From: Enterobacter cancerogenus
Lineage (GTDB): Bacteria; Pseudomonadota; Gammaproteobacteria; Enterobacterales; Enterobacteriaceae
DNA length: 64,000 nucleotides
Reading direction: 5' to 3'
Assembly: GCF_019047785.1 (NCBI RefSeq)
Contig: NZ_CP077290.1
Coordinates: 124,001 to 188,000, forward strand
The number at the start of each line of letters is the position of its first letter. Positions within the stretch are counted from its first letter, which is position 1. Made by a program: the position numbers and the translations under genes. The notes below the pieces were generated by a model. It worked only from the letters and a program-made list of their open reading frames with translations, made no database searches and was not told the origin of the DNA. Shown one piece after another: positions 1 through 9,478 of this stretch.

Positions 1-963
1 TCGTAAGGCATACCATTCCTTATGCTTCAGCGGGTTGGCCATGGCACCCAAAATATCGGAAAGAACGTTAACAATAATCACCAGCGAGCCAATCACCATC
101 ACGCCTGCGGAGATCGCCGCATAGTCCTGCTGACGGATGGCGTTAATCATCCAGCGCCCCAGGCCCGGCCAGCTAAAGACCATCTCGGTGATCATCGCCA
201 GCGTCAGCATGGTTGAGAATTGCAGCCCCAGACGGGGGATAACCGGCGGCAGGGCGTTGTGAAGAACGTGACGGCGCAGGATCGTCAGGCGAGAAAGCCC
301 GCGCGTGGCGGCGGCTTTGACATAGTTTTGATCGAACACTTCAATGGTGCTGATGCGCATCAGGCGGATCACCTCGGTGGTTGGCGCAACGGCCAGCGTC
401 AGGACCGGCAGCACCATATGACGCAGGGCACTCATGATCATCTCATGACGCCAGATCGAATCAGAAAGCCAGGCATCGACGATCGCAAAACCGCTCACCG
501 TTTTGACCGTATAGAGCAGGTCAAAACGCCCGGAAACCGGCAGCCAGCCGAGCGTCAGGGAGAAAAACAGGGTGAGCAGGAGCGCGAGCCAAAAGACCGG
601 GATAGAGAAGCCGAGCAGGGCGAGGGCGCTGATAAATTTGTCCTGCCATTTGTTGCGGTAGATCCCGGCCAGCATCCCTACCGGGATCCCGACCATCAGG
701 GCGAAACCGAAGGCGAGGATGCACAGCTCCATCGTCGCCGGGAAGACCTCTTTCAGCTGTTCGGAAATCAGCTGTCCGTTGATGCTGGAAACACCAAAAT
801 CCCAGTGCAGCAGGCCGTTAAACCAGAATAGCCAGGCATCCCACAGCGATGATCCCTGAAGCGGCGCATGCGGCGTAAAATAGCTCAGGCTGAAGCCAAC
901 AAAGGTCAGAAGAAAGAGCGTAACCAGCAGCAGAAGGAGCCGACGTAAGGTAAAGATAATCAT
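1..963 (-). CDS. sapB: SapB, ABC peptide transporter permease (stop codon outside window)
   Basis: Inner-membrane permease of the Sap (putrescine/antimicrobial-peptide) ABC transporter. Reading the complement from the ATG at 963 gives 321 uninterrupted codons ending in ...KHKEWYALR. That is the length and C-terminus known for E. coli SapB, so only the stop codon lies beyond base 1. The N-terminus is a hydrophobic segment ([19 protein letters not shown]). The central part carries the binding-protein-dependent permease (EAA-type) loop [19 protein letters not shown]. The start overlaps the sapA stop as ATGA, which indicates translational coupling in a sapA-sapB operon reading leftward. Confidence 0.93.
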   Translation of the reverse strand, partial: MIIFTLRRLLLLLVTLFLLTFVGFSLSYFTPHAPLQGSSLWDAWLFWFNGLLHWDFGVSSINGQLISEQLKEVFPATMELCILAFGFALMVGIPVGMLAGIYRNKWQDKFISALALLGFSIPVFWLALLLTLFFSLTLGWLPVSGRFDLLYTVKTVSGFAIVDAWLSDSIWRHEMIMSALRHMVLPVLTLAVAPTTEVIRLMRISTIEVFDQNYVKAAATRGLSRLTILRRHVLHNALPPVIPRLGLQFSTMLTLAMITEMVFSWPGLGRWMINAIRQQDYAAISAGVMVIGSLVIIVNVLSDILGAMANPLKHKEWYALR

Positions 964-2600
964 GGTTTTTTCACCTCCTGCTCTTTTTCGCGCGACACGC
1001 CGGCGAACGAGGCGTTACCAAACGGACTCAACACCAGCCCTTTAATATCATACCGGTAGGCCTGCAGACGCAGGGAAGAGGCGAGCGGCAGCACGGGCAG
1101 TTCACGAGCCAGAATATTTTGTGCCTCGTCATACGCATCGATGCGCGACGCCAGCTGCTGTGAGGAGAGCGCTTTTTGCAGCACCGCATCAAATTCACGG
1201 TTACACCAGTGGGCGTAGTTGGTTTGTGAATTGATCGCCGCACAGCTGAGCAGCGGCCGGAAGAAGCTGTCGGGATCGTTACTGTCGGTCGCCCAGCCTG
1301 TCAGGGTTAAATCATGGTTCATGTCCATCAGGCGCGCCTCCTGGAAACGGCCCTCAACCGGAACGATGATCACTTTGACACCCACCTGCGCCATGTCGGC
1401 CTGTAGCAGCTCCGCAGTTTTCAGCGGGCTTGGGTTCCATGCCTGAGAGCTGGTGGGCACCCACAGTTGCAGCGTCAGGTTTTCCGCCCCGAGCGCTTTA
1501 AGCTGTTCACGTGCTTTTGCCGGGTTGTATTCGGTCACTTTAGCTTCGCCATCGTAGGCCCATGAGGCACGCGGCAAAATGGACGCGGCGGTTTCTGCCG
1601 TGCCGTAATAGATCGACTGCATCAGGCGCTGATTATTAATGGCCAGCGCCAGGGCGTGACGGATGGCCGGGTTATTTAGCGGCGGCTTGTCAGTATTAAA
1701 TGCCAGGTAGGCGATATTCATGCCGGGGCGAAGGGTCAGGCGCAGACGCGGATCGTCGCGCAAAATCGTCAGCTGGCTGGCCGCTGGCCACGCGAGCACG
1801 TCACACTCACCGGTCAGCAGTTTAGACAGTCGACCCGTGCCGCCAGACCCCAGATCGACCACCACCTGCGGCATCATCGGCTTACCACGCCAGAAGTGTT
1901 CGTGGCGCTGCAGGCGAATGTACTGGCCTGAGCGGTACTCCGCCATCTGAAACGGTCCGGTACCCACGGGCTGACGGTCAAGCAGTTCCTGACGGTCGCG
2001 TTTGGTCAGCTGGTCTGCATATTCTGCTGACATCACCGAGGCATAATGGGTGGCGAGGTGCCACAGGAACGAGGCGTCCGGGCGCGTCAGCTTAAACTCA
2101 ACCGTCCGGTTATCCAGCTTACGTACGCTTTTAACGGTATCGGCAAACTGCAGGCTGTCAAAATAGGGGAAATTGCCCCCGTTGACGTTATGCCACGGAT
2201 GATGACGGTTAAAGATGCGCTGGAAAGTGAAGACGACGTCATCGGCATTCAGCTTACGTGTGGGCGTAAACCACGGCGTATGCTGGAAAGCGACATCGTC
2301 GCGCAGGCGGAAGCGGTAGGTTGCACCGTTGTCCAGCACTTCCCAGCTTTCGGCCAGCTCAGGCACCAGCCGGTAGGTATAGGGGTCAACGTCGAGCAGA
2401 CGATCGTACAGCTGCGCGGCAAGCGTATCGACAATCAGCCCGCTGCCCGCTTTTTGCGGGTTAAACGTATCAACTTGCCCGCTTACGCAGTAGACAAAGC
2501 CGCTGTCGCGAATATCAGGGAGTGGCGCGCGCTCGGGTGCAGCAAAAGCCAGATTGCTGAACAGACCGAGTGCAAACAGGGACGTTAAAACCAGACGCAT
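960..2600 (-). CDS. sapA: SapA, periplasmic solute-binding protein
   Basis: Periplasmic substrate-binding subunit of the Sap ABC transporter (SBP_bac_5/dipeptide-binding family). In pathogens it is associated with antimicrobial peptide resistance, and in E. coli the transporter is linked to putrescine export. The 546 codons are close to the 547 of E. coli SapA. Residues 1–20 form a signal peptide ([20 protein letters not shown]) cut before APERAP. The body shows family motifs such as [16 protein letters not shown] and the late domain with [17 protein letters not shown]. It is the first gene of the leftward sap operon and overlaps sapB by 4 nt. No strong Shine-Dalgarno precedes the ATG. Confidence 0.93.
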   Translation of the reverse strand: MRLVLTSLFALGLFSNLAFAAPERAPLPDIRDSGFVYCVSGQVDTFNPQKAGSGLIVDTLAAQLYDRLLDVDPYTYRLVPELAESWEVLDNGATYRFRLRDDVAFQHTPWFTPTRKLNADDVVFTFQRIFNRHHPWHNVNGGNFPYFDSLQFADTVKSVRKLDNRTVEFKLTRPDASFLWHLATHYASVMSAEYADQLTKRDRQELLDRQPVGTGPFQMAEYRSGQYIRLQRHEHFWRGKPMMPQVVVDLGSGGTGRLSKLLTGECDVLAWPAASQLTILRDDPRLRLTLRPGMNIAYLAFNTDKPPLNNPAIRHALALAINNQRLMQSIYYGTAETAASILPRASWAYDGEAKVTEYNPAKAREQLKALGAENLTLQLWVPTSSQAWNPSPLKTAELLQADMAQVGVKVIIVPVEGRFQEARLMDMNHDLTLTGWATDSNDPDSFFRPLLSCAAINSQTNYAHWCNREFDAVLQKALSSQQLASRIDAYDEAQNILARELPVLPLASSLRLQAYRYDIKGLVLSPFGNASFAGVSREKEQEVKKP

Positions 2601-2688
2601 AATTTTTGAGGTTTTTAGGTTCGATCTGCAAAGTGTACCGCACTTACACCTGCTTCGTAAAAATGTCTCCGGGTAAGTGCTGATAATG

Positions 2689-3666
2689 TCAGCGCATTTG
2701 ATGCTTTTTGAGCAATGCCCTTAATTGATGGTAGGTCAGACCCAGCAGTTCAGCCGCCCGTTTTTGATTATATTTCGCCTGCTTCAGGCTCTGTTCCAGA
2801 AGCTGTTGTTCCTGTTGGTGCTGAAACTGACGTAAATCGAGGGGCAGAGTCGGCGCATCTGATCGCGGAGCAGGTGAGGCAACCGGCTTCGTCTCGCGCT
2901 GGAACGGATCGAGAATGATGTTATCCAGTTCGCTGTCGGCGCTGGCGTGGCGATAAACCGAACGTTCAACGACGTTTTTGAGTTCACGGATGTTCCCTGG
3001 CCAGTGATAGCCGAGCAGCGTTTCGGTAGCCTGTTCGCTAAAGCCGGGGAAGAGCGGTAAACCCAGTTCCCGACACATCTGAATGGCAAACTGATCCGCC
3101 AGCAGCATGATATCGCTCTGGCGCTCCCGCAGCGGGGGAAGCTGAACGACATCAAAGGCCAGCCTGTCGAGCAGGTCGGCGCGGAATTTATCTTCCTCTA
3201 CCATCTTTGGCAGGTTGGCGTTCGTGGCGCAGACCAGGCGGACGTTCACCTGCAGGGGCTGGCTTCCCCCGACGCGCTCAAGCTCGCCGTATTCAATCAC
3301 GCGTAGCAGCTTTTCCTGAACCAGCATCGGCGCGGTTGCCAGCTCGTCCAGGAACAGCGTGCCGCCGTCGGCGCGCTCAAAGCGGCCGGGGTGTCGTTTT
3401 TGCGCGCCGGTAAAAGCGCCCGCCTCATGACCGAAGAGTTCGGTATCCAGCAGGTTTTCGTTCAGCGCGGCGCAGTTAAGCGAAATGAATGGGCCATCCC
3501 AGCGACCGGACAAAAAATGCAGGCGATTGGCTATTAGCTCTTTACCTGTCCCACGCTCGCCGATAATAAGCACGGGTTTATTGAGCGGCGCGAGCCGGGA
3601 CACCTGCTCCAGCACTTCAAGAAAGCTGTTCGCTTCGCCAAGAAGATTATCTTTGTATTCCGTCAT
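2689..3666 (-). CDS. pspF: PspF, sigma-54 enhancer-binding activator of psp
   Basis: AAA+ activator that drives sigma-54 transcription of pspA and is held inactive by PspA. Like E. coli PspF it has no N-terminal regulatory domain. It begins directly with the AAA+ core: Walker A GERGTGKE, the sigma-54 contact loop GAFTGA, Walker B GGTLFLDE and the arginine-finger region. A short linker and a Fis-type C-terminal helix-turn-helix (QKRAAELLGLTYHQLRALLKKH) follow. The ATG at 3666 (MTEYKDNLLGEANSF) matches the E. coli start and gives 325 residues. A GTG at 3681 would add five residues without support. It is divergent from pspA, with the shared control region between them. Confidence 0.95.
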   Translation of the reverse strand: MTEYKDNLLGEANSFLEVLEQVSRLAPLNKPVLIIGERGTGKELIANRLHFLSGRWDGPFISLNCAALNENLLDTELFGHEAGAFTGAQKRHPGRFERADGGTLFLDELATAPMLVQEKLLRVIEYGELERVGGSQPLQVNVRLVCATNANLPKMVEEDKFRADLLDRLAFDVVQLPPLRERQSDIMLLADQFAIQMCRELGLPLFPGFSEQATETLLGYHWPGNIRELKNVVERSVYRHASADSELDNIILDPFQRETKPVASPAPRSDAPTLPLDLRQFQHQQEQQLLEQSLKQAKYNQKRAAELLGLTYHQLRALLKKHQMR

Positions 3667-3727
3667 GATGAAATTAACCACTCATTAGCGATATTCACCA
3701 GGTGAGAGTAGGACGCACCGGCGCAAA

Positions 3728-3740
3728 AATCAACCTCTTC
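3728..3740 (+). promoter_or_regulatory. Possible IHF site between pspF and pspA
   Basis: AATCAACCTCTTC fits the IHF consensus WATCAANNNNTTR except for the last base. It sits about 25 bp upstream of the -24 element, where IHF bends DNA between the PspF enhancer and sigma-54 polymerase in E. coli. The assignment rests on the consensus match and position only. Confidence 0.45.
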
Positions 3741-3764
3741 TATATAAATCAATAAGATAAAAAG

Positions 3765-3780
3765 TTGGCACGAGGATTGT
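3765..3780 (+). promoter_or_regulatory. Sigma-54 (-24/-12) promoter of pspABCD
   Basis: TTGGCACGAGGATTGT has the sigma-54 layout: GG, ten bases, then GT, with the TGGCAC block of the -24 element. The E. coli pspA promoter has the same arrangement. It lies 53 bp before the pspA ATG. PspF-binding enhancer DNA is expected in the upstream gap 3667–3750. Confidence 0.9.
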
Positions 3781-3829
3781 ATTAGCTAATCAGCAGGGCA
3801 TCGCCCGATAACAGAACTATGAGGATTGA

Positions 3830-4501
<672 letters not shown>

Positions 4502-4554
4502 TAATTGTGCGGCACCCGAGTGTGCCGCCACGCATCGTAAGACAAGGAGTACAC

Positions 4555-4779
4555 ATGAGCGCGCTTTTTCTGGCTATTCCACTGACCATTTTCGTGCTGT
4601 TCGTTTTGCCGATCTGGTTATGGCTGCATTACAGCAACCGTTCTTCGCGCGGCGAGCTGTCGCAAAGTGAACAGCAGCGGCTGGCGCAGTTGTCCGATCA
4701 GGCGAATAAGATGCGCGAACGCATTCAGGCGCTGGAAGCCATCCTGGATGCGGAACATCCGAACTGGAGGGACCGTTAA
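4555..4779 (+). CDS. pspB: PspB, phage shock protein B
   Basis: Small inner-membrane partner of PspC, which relieves PspA inhibition of PspF during envelope stress. The ATG at 4555 follows AAGGAGT with good spacing and gives 74 residues, the E. coli length. The upstream in-frame start at 4507 lacks homology. One N-terminal transmembrane helix (FLAIPLTIFVLFVLPIWLWLHY) is followed by a charged cytoplasmic coiled-coil. The TAA overlaps the pspC ATG (TAATG), indicating coupled translation. Confidence 0.96.
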   Translation: MSALFLAIPLTIFVLFVLPIWLWLHYSNRSSRGELSQSEQQRLAQLSDQANKMRERIQALEAILDAEHPNWRDR

Positions 4780-5138
4780 TGGCTGGACTGAACCTGAATA
4801 AAAAATTATGGCGTATCCCTCAGCAGGGCATGGTACGCGGCGTATGTGCCGGGCTGGCACATTATCTTGATGTCCCGGTGAAACTGGTACGCGTGGTTAC
4901 GGTGCTGTCGATTTTCTTCGGTCTGGCATTCATTACCCTGGTGGCTTACATCGTATTGTCATTTGTGCTCGACCCGATGCCTGACGGCGAGCTGGATGCC
5001 GAAGGCGCGCCCACCAGCAGCGATCTTCTCAACGCGGTGGATACCGAGCTTGCGACAGGTGAAAAACGACTGCGCGAAATGGAACGTTATGTCACGTCCG
5101 ATACCTTTACGCTGAGAAGCCGTTTTCGTCAGCTTTAA
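4779..5138 (+). CDS. pspC: PspC, phage shock membrane sensor
   Basis: Inner-membrane protein that works with PspB to sense envelope stress, notably secretin mislocalisation. The 119 residues are the E. coli length. The N-terminal PspC domain contains GMVRGVCAGLAHYLDVPVKL. A single hydrophobic helix (VVTVLSIFFGLAFITLVAYIVLSFVL) follows, then a soluble C-terminal tail. Its start overlaps the pspB stop. Confidence 0.96.
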   Translation: MAGLNLNKKLWRIPQQGMVRGVCAGLAHYLDVPVKLVRVVTVLSIFFGLAFITLVAYIVLSFVLDPMPDGELDAEGAPTSSDLLNAVDTELATGEKRLREMERYVTSDTFTLRSRFRQL

Positions 5139-5150
5139 GAGAGAGATAAT

Positions 5151-5372
5151 ATGAATCAACACTGGCAACAGGCCGGTCAGAAGGTAAAACCCGGCCTGAA
5201 AATCGCAGGTAAACTGGTCCTGCTGACGGCGTTACGCGTTGGCCCGGCAGGCGTCGCTGGCTGGGCAATCAAATCTGTTGCCCGTAAACCGGTCAGAATG
5301 CTGCTGGCGGTGGCGCTCGAGCCATTGCTGCAAAAACTGGCAAAGCGCGTTTCACGTCGCTTCTTTTCCTGA
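5151..5372 (+). CDS. pspD: PspD, phage shock protein D
   Basis: Small protein of the psp operon, 73 residues as in E. coli. It is a peripheral or inner-membrane protein of poorly defined role. A mildly hydrophobic middle ([24 protein letters not shown]) is flanked by basic residues, and AGAGAG precedes the start. In E. coli the operon continues with pspE. Here no further ORF follows before ycjM, so pspD is the last gene. Confidence 0.92.
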   Translation: MNQHWQQAGQKVKPGLKIAGKLVLLTALRVGPAGVAGWAIKSVARKPVRMLLAVALEPLLQKLAKRVSRRFFS

Positions 5373-5385
5373 TACCTCCTTCCTT

Positions 5386-5420
5386 CGCTAACCCGTTCTC
5401 CTGATGGAAAAGGGTTAGCG
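5386..5420. repeat. Perfect 9-bp inverted repeat after pspD
   Basis: CGCTAACCC (5386–5394) and GGGTTAGCG (5412–5420) are exact reverse complements with a 17-nt loop, placed 14 bp after the pspD stop. No T-run follows on either strand, so it is a weak candidate for an end-of-operon or mRNA-stabilising hairpin rather than a standard intrinsic terminator. Confidence 0.5.
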
Positions 5421-5519
5421 ATACCCCTGATATCGTCCTTCCTTTTCCTCGATCTTTGCGGCAGCTCACAATAATGATTTGAGCTGCCTGGCGATCGTGT
5501 TTTTCTGGCGCCAGGTCCG

Positions 5520-5548
5520 TTGACAGATATTTTCCATGGGAGTAGATT
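5520..5548 (+). promoter_or_regulatory. Candidate sigma-70 promoter of the ycjM operon
   Basis: A perfect -35 TTGACA (5520–5525) and a -10 TAGATT (5543–5548, four of six consensus bases) are separated by exactly 17 bp. Predicted transcription start is about 5555. The LacI-type operator then covers roughly +2 to +16, a normal position for repression. Confidence 0.65.
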
Positions 5549-5556
5549 GCGCTTCG

Positions 5557-5570
5557 TGGGACCGCTACCA
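5557..5570 (+). promoter_or_regulatory. LacI-type operator, probable YcjW site 1
   Basis: TGGGACCGCTACCA is an imperfect palindrome (half-sites TGGGACC and, on the other strand, TGGTAGC) with the central CG typical of LacI-family operators. It overlaps the first base of the ycjM ATG and starts at the predicted transcription start. The identical 14-mer recurs at 15501. The linked LacI-family gene ycjW is the obvious regulator; this is inference. Confidence 0.6.
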
Positions 5571-7267
5571 TGGAAATCAATGTGAACGATAAAATTAAGC
5601 AATTAATCGATTTTGTTTATGCCAAATCATTCTCCGATGCGCATTATGCGACGCTGCTGGAAAAAATCTCCAGCGCCAAAAATGTCATTACAGAAAAGCG
5701 TAAAGCCAGCTGGGATGAAAAGGATGTTGTGCTGATTACCTATGCCGATCAGTTTATGGCACCAGGTGAGGGGGCATTATCGGCTTTTACCCGTTTTTAT
5801 AATAAATGGCTCTCTGACTCTTTTTCTCACGTCCATCTTTTACCTTTTTATCCGTGGTCATCTGACGACGGTTTTTCTGTTATTGATTATCATCAGGTCG
5901 CCCCTGAAACCGGGACGTGGCAGAATGTTGCCGAATTAAAACGCTCGGCCAGCCTGATGTTTGATTTCGTGTGCAACCATATGTCGGCCAAAAGCCAGTG
6001 GTTCGCAAATTATCTGCAACAAAAACCAGGGTTTGAAGATTTCTTTATTTCTGTTGATCCGAAAACCGATCTCTCTGCCGTGACTCGCCCACGCGCATTA
6101 CCGCTGCTGACACCCTTTACCCTTCACGATGGCAGCGTCAGACACCTGTGGACGACGTTCAGCGATGATCAGATTGACCTGAATTTCGCCTCGCCGGAAG
6201 TATTAATCGCCATGGTGGAGGTTCTGCTTCACTACCTTGCCGAAGGAGCCAGCTATATTCGCCTCGATGCCGTCGGGTTTATGTGGAAGACCCCCGGCAC
6301 CAGCTGCATTCATCTCGAAAAAACGCACCGCCTGATCCAACTTTTCCGCGCCATCGCCGATGATGTCGCACCGGGGACGGTGATTATCACCGAGACGAAC
6401 GTTCCGCATAAAGATAATATTTCTTACTTCGGTAACGGCGAAAATGAAGCGCAGATGGTCTACCAGTTTTCCTTGCCGCCGCTGGTGCTCCATGCCGTTC
6501 ACTGTCAGGATGTGCGGGCGCTTTGCCAGTGGGCAGCGTCCCTGAATCTGCCGTCCACGCGTACCACGTGGTTTAACTTCCTGGCCTCCCACGATGGAAT
6601 TGGTCTGAATCCGTTACGCGGCATTCTTCCTGAACCTGAAATCCTCTCTCTGGTCGAGAAACTTCAGCAGGAGGGGGCGCTGGTAAACTGGAAAAATAAC
6701 CCTGACGGCACGCGAAGCCCTTATGAAATCAACGTCACTTATCTTGACGCATTAAGTGCAAAAGCGAGCAGCGATAGCGAACGTATTTCACGCTTTATTC
6801 TCGCCCATGCCGTACTGTTGAGTTTCCCGGGTGTACCTGCCGTATATATTCAAAGTATTCTTGGTTCCCGAAATGATTATGAAGGCGTCGAGAAACTGGG
6901 TTATAACCGCGCAATAAATCGTAAGAAATATAGTGAAGGGCAGGTTGATAGTGAACTCAATGACGATAACAGCCTGCGCAATAAAATATATCAACGCCTC
7001 AGCGCATTAATTGCTATACGACGCGCCCAAAAAGCGTTCCACCCTGACAGCCAGGCTTATTTCACTCAGCCAACTGAGCAGGTTTTAAAAATAGTGCGCG
7101 TTGCGGAAAATGGCGAGCGCATTACGGGTTTGTTTAATTTCAGTGATTGTATTCAACACCTGACTACCAATATTGAATCCGGTCAGGAACTGATTGCCGG
7201 TGTAATGATAAGCGGGACGGCTCTGACGCTTAATCCATGGCAGGTCATGTGGATTAAAGAACACTAA
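5570..7267 (+). CDS. ycjM: YcjM, glucosylglycerate phosphorylase
   Basis: Cytoplasmic GH13 subfamily 18 phosphorylase. The E. coli enzyme phosphorolyses 2-O-alpha-glucosyl-glycerate to glucose 1-phosphate and glycerate. The 565 residues closely follow E. coli YcjM: DFVCNHMS, the nucleophile region IRLDAVGFMWK, VIITETNVPHKDN, and FLASHDGIGLNPLRG. The ATG at 5570 overlaps operator 1 and would leave a leader of only about 15 nt. A GTG at 5582 (NDKIKQLID) with GGAA upstream aligns better with the E. coli N-terminus and is a serious alternative. First gene of the ycj operon. Confidence 0.92.
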   Translation: MEINVNDKIKQLIDFVYAKSFSDAHYATLLEKISSAKNVITEKRKASWDEKDVVLITYADQFMAPGEGALSAFTRFYNKWLSDSFSHVHLLPFYPWSSDDGFSVIDYHQVAPETGTWQNVAELKRSASLMFDFVCNHMSAKSQWFANYLQQKPGFEDFFISVDPKTDLSAVTRPRALPLLTPFTLHDGSVRHLWTTFSDDQIDLNFASPEVLIAMVEVLLHYLAEGASYIRLDAVGFMWKTPGTSCIHLEKTHRLIQLFRAIADDVAPGTVIITETNVPHKDNISYFGNGENEAQMVYQFSLPPLVLHAVHCQDVRALCQWAASLNLPSTRTTWFNFLASHDGIGLNPLRGILPEPEILSLVEKLQQEGALVNWKNNPDGTRSPYEINVTYLDALSAKASSDSERISRFILAHAVLLSFPGVPAVYIQSILGSRNDYEGVEKLGYNRAINRKKYSEGQVDSELNDDNSLRNKIYQRLSALIAIRRAQKAFHPDSQAYFTQPTEQVLKIVRVAENGERITGLFNFSDCIQHLTTNIESGQELIAGVMISGTALTLNPWQVMWIKEH

Positions 7268-7281
7268 AAAGGACTCCTAAA

Positions 7282-8574
7282 ATGAAAATGCCCAGAATTG
7301 TGCTGTTATCAGCACTGGTTTCGTGCGCCCTGTTAACAGGCTGTGAAGACGATAAAACCTCTGCCGTCACCATCGAGTTTATGCACTCCTCGGTGGAGCA
7401 GGAGCGTCAGGCGGTGATCACGAAACTGATCGAAAAATTTGAGAAAGAAAACCCAACGATCACGGTGAAACAGGTCCCGGTCGAAGAGGATGCGTATAAC
7501 ACCAAGGTCATTACCCTGGCCCGTACCGGCGCACTGCCGGAAGTGATTGAGATTAGCCATGATTACGCAAAAGTCATGGACAAAGAGCAGTTGCTGGACC
7601 GTGACGCTATCGCAGAGGCCATCAAAGCCGTGGGTGAAGACACCTTCTACGACGGTATCCTGCGCGTGGTGCGTACCGAAGATGGCACCGCATGGACGGG
7701 CGTGCCAGTCAGCGCCTGGCTGTCCGGCGTCTGGTATCACAAAGATGCCCTTGCCGCGGCGGGCATTGAAGAGCCACACAACTGGGACCAGCTGCTGAAA
7801 GCCAGCCAGGCGCTCAACGATCCGGCTAAAAAGCATTACGGCATTGCGCTGCCCACGGCTGAAAGCGTGATGACCGAGCAGGCGTTTTCGCAGTTCGCGC
7901 TTTCTGGCGGTGCGAATGTCTTTGATGCTAAGGGTGATGTTGAAATCGACACGCCAGAAATGCTAAAAGCGCTGACGTTTTATAAAGCGCTGGCGGCGAC
8001 CACCATGCCAGGCTCTAACGACGTTATGGAGATCAAAGACGCCTTCATGAACGGCTCTGCGCCGATGGCCGTTTATTCCACCTACATCCTCCCGGCCGTT
8101 TATAAAGACGGCAACCCGGCCAATCTGGGCTTTGTCGTGCCGACTGAAAAATCTTCAGCGGTGTACGGCATGATCACCTCGCTCACTATTACCACGGGCC
8201 AAACCGAAAACGAAACCCGGGCGGCAGAGAAGTTTGTCACCTGGATGGAGCAGGCTCAAAACGCCTCCGACTGGGTGATGATGTCGCCGGGCGCTGCGCT
8301 GCCGGTAAACAAGCTGGTGGTCGATACCGAGTCATGGAAATCCAACGACGTGATCAAAGCCTTCGGTCAGCTTCCTTACGAACTGATTGCCCAGTTCCCG
8401 AACGTTCAGGTGTTTGGGGCGGTAGGGGACAAAAACTTCACCCGTATGGGCGATGTGACGGGTTCCGGCGTTATCAGCTCGATGGTGCATAACGTCACGG
8501 TCGGCAAGCAGGATATCCCTGCCACGTTAAGCAACAGCCAGAAACGACTGGCCGATCTGATCTCACAACGATAG
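7282..8574 (+). CDS. ycjN: YcjN, sugar ABC transporter binding lipoprotein
   Basis: Extracytoplasmic substrate-binding protein (SBP_bac_1) of the YcjN-YcjO-YcjP-YcjV importer. 430 residues as in E. coli. The lipoprotein signal is MKMPRIVLLSALVSCALLTGC, with a lipobox ending LTGC, and the mature protein begins CEDDKTS. AAGGACT precedes the start, 14 nt after ycjM. The substrate is presumably an alpha-glucoside or guloside later processed by YcjM/Q/R/S/T; this is inferred from the operon. Confidence 0.93.
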   Translation: MKMPRIVLLSALVSCALLTGCEDDKTSAVTIEFMHSSVEQERQAVITKLIEKFEKENPTITVKQVPVEEDAYNTKVITLARTGALPEVIEISHDYAKVMDKEQLLDRDAIAEAIKAVGEDTFYDGILRVVRTEDGTAWTGVPVSAWLSGVWYHKDALAAAGIEEPHNWDQLLKASQALNDPAKKHYGIALPTAESVMTEQAFSQFALSGGANVFDAKGDVEIDTPEMLKALTFYKALAATTMPGSNDVMEIKDAFMNGSAPMAVYSTYILPAVYKDGNPANLGFVVPTEKSSAVYGMITSLTITTGQTENETRAAEKFVTWMEQAQNASDWVMMSPGAALPVNKLVVDTESWKSNDVIKAFGQLPYELIAQFPNVQVFGAVGDKNFTRMGDVTGSGVISSMVHNVTVGKQDIPATLSNSQKRLADLISQR

Positions 8575-8596
8575 GAGCGCTCTGCGGAAGGGAATT

Positions 8597-9478
8597 ATGA
8601 AGACGTTGTTTTCTGGTCGATCAGATATGCCTTTCGCCATGCTGCTGTTGGCCCCCAGCCTGATACTGCTGGGGGGCCTGGTGGCCTGGCCTATGATTTC
8701 CAACATTGAAATCAGCTTTTTACGCTTGCCGCTGAACCCGCGCATTAGCGCCGTGTTTGTCGGCCTGGATAACTACATCCGCATTCTGAGTGATGCGGCG
8801 TTCTGGCACTCGCTGTGGATGACGTTCTGGTATACCGCGCTGGTTGTTATCGGCAGTACGGGACTGGGGCTGGCCGTTGCCATCTTCTTTAACCGTGAGT
8901 TCCGCCTGAGAAAAACGGCGCGCTCGCTGGTGATTTTATCCTACGTCACGCCATCAATCTCGCTGGTGTTTGCCTGGAAATACATGTTCAACAACGGCTA
9001 CGGCATTGTGAACTAACTGGGCGTGGATCTGCTGCATCTGTATGACCAGGCCCCGCTGTGGTTCGACAATCCGGGCAGCAGCTTCGTGCTGGTGGTGCTG
9101 TTTGCTATCTGGCGCTACTTCCCGTACGCCTTTATCTCGTTCCTCGCCATTTTACAAACGATTGATAAGTCGCTGTACGAAGCGGCGGAAATGGACGGGG
9201 CAAATGCCTGGCAGCGTTTTCGCATCGTGACGCTGCCCGCCATTATGCCGGTGCTGGCAACGGTCATTACGCTGCGCACGATCTGGATGTTCTACATGTT
9301 TGCTGACGTTTATCTGCTGACGACGAAGGTCGATATTTTGGGCGTCTATCTCTACAAAACTGCGTTTGCCTTCAACGATTTGGGCAAAGCAGCCGCTATC
9401 TCTGTCGTGCTTTTCGTGATCATCTTTGCCGTCATTCTGCTGACCAGAAAAAGGGTAAACCTCAATGGCAACAAATAA
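8597..9478 (+). pseudogene. ycjO: YcjO, sugar ABC permease, interrupted by an in-frame ochre codon
   Basis: Inner-membrane permease (BPD_transp_1) for the ycj sugar importer. Read through, the frame is 293 residues, exactly the E. coli length, with no indel. Codon 140, a tyrosine in E. coli YcjO (GYGIVNY), is TAA at 9014–9016, so a single third-position change would create it. Only the first 139 residues, with about half of the membrane helices, would be made from the start. The downstream 152 codons keep strong conservation, including the EAA loop EAAEMDGANAWQRFRIVTLP. Unless suppressed or miscalled, the importer lacks one of its two permeases. The frame ends overlapping ycjP. Confidence 0.88.
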
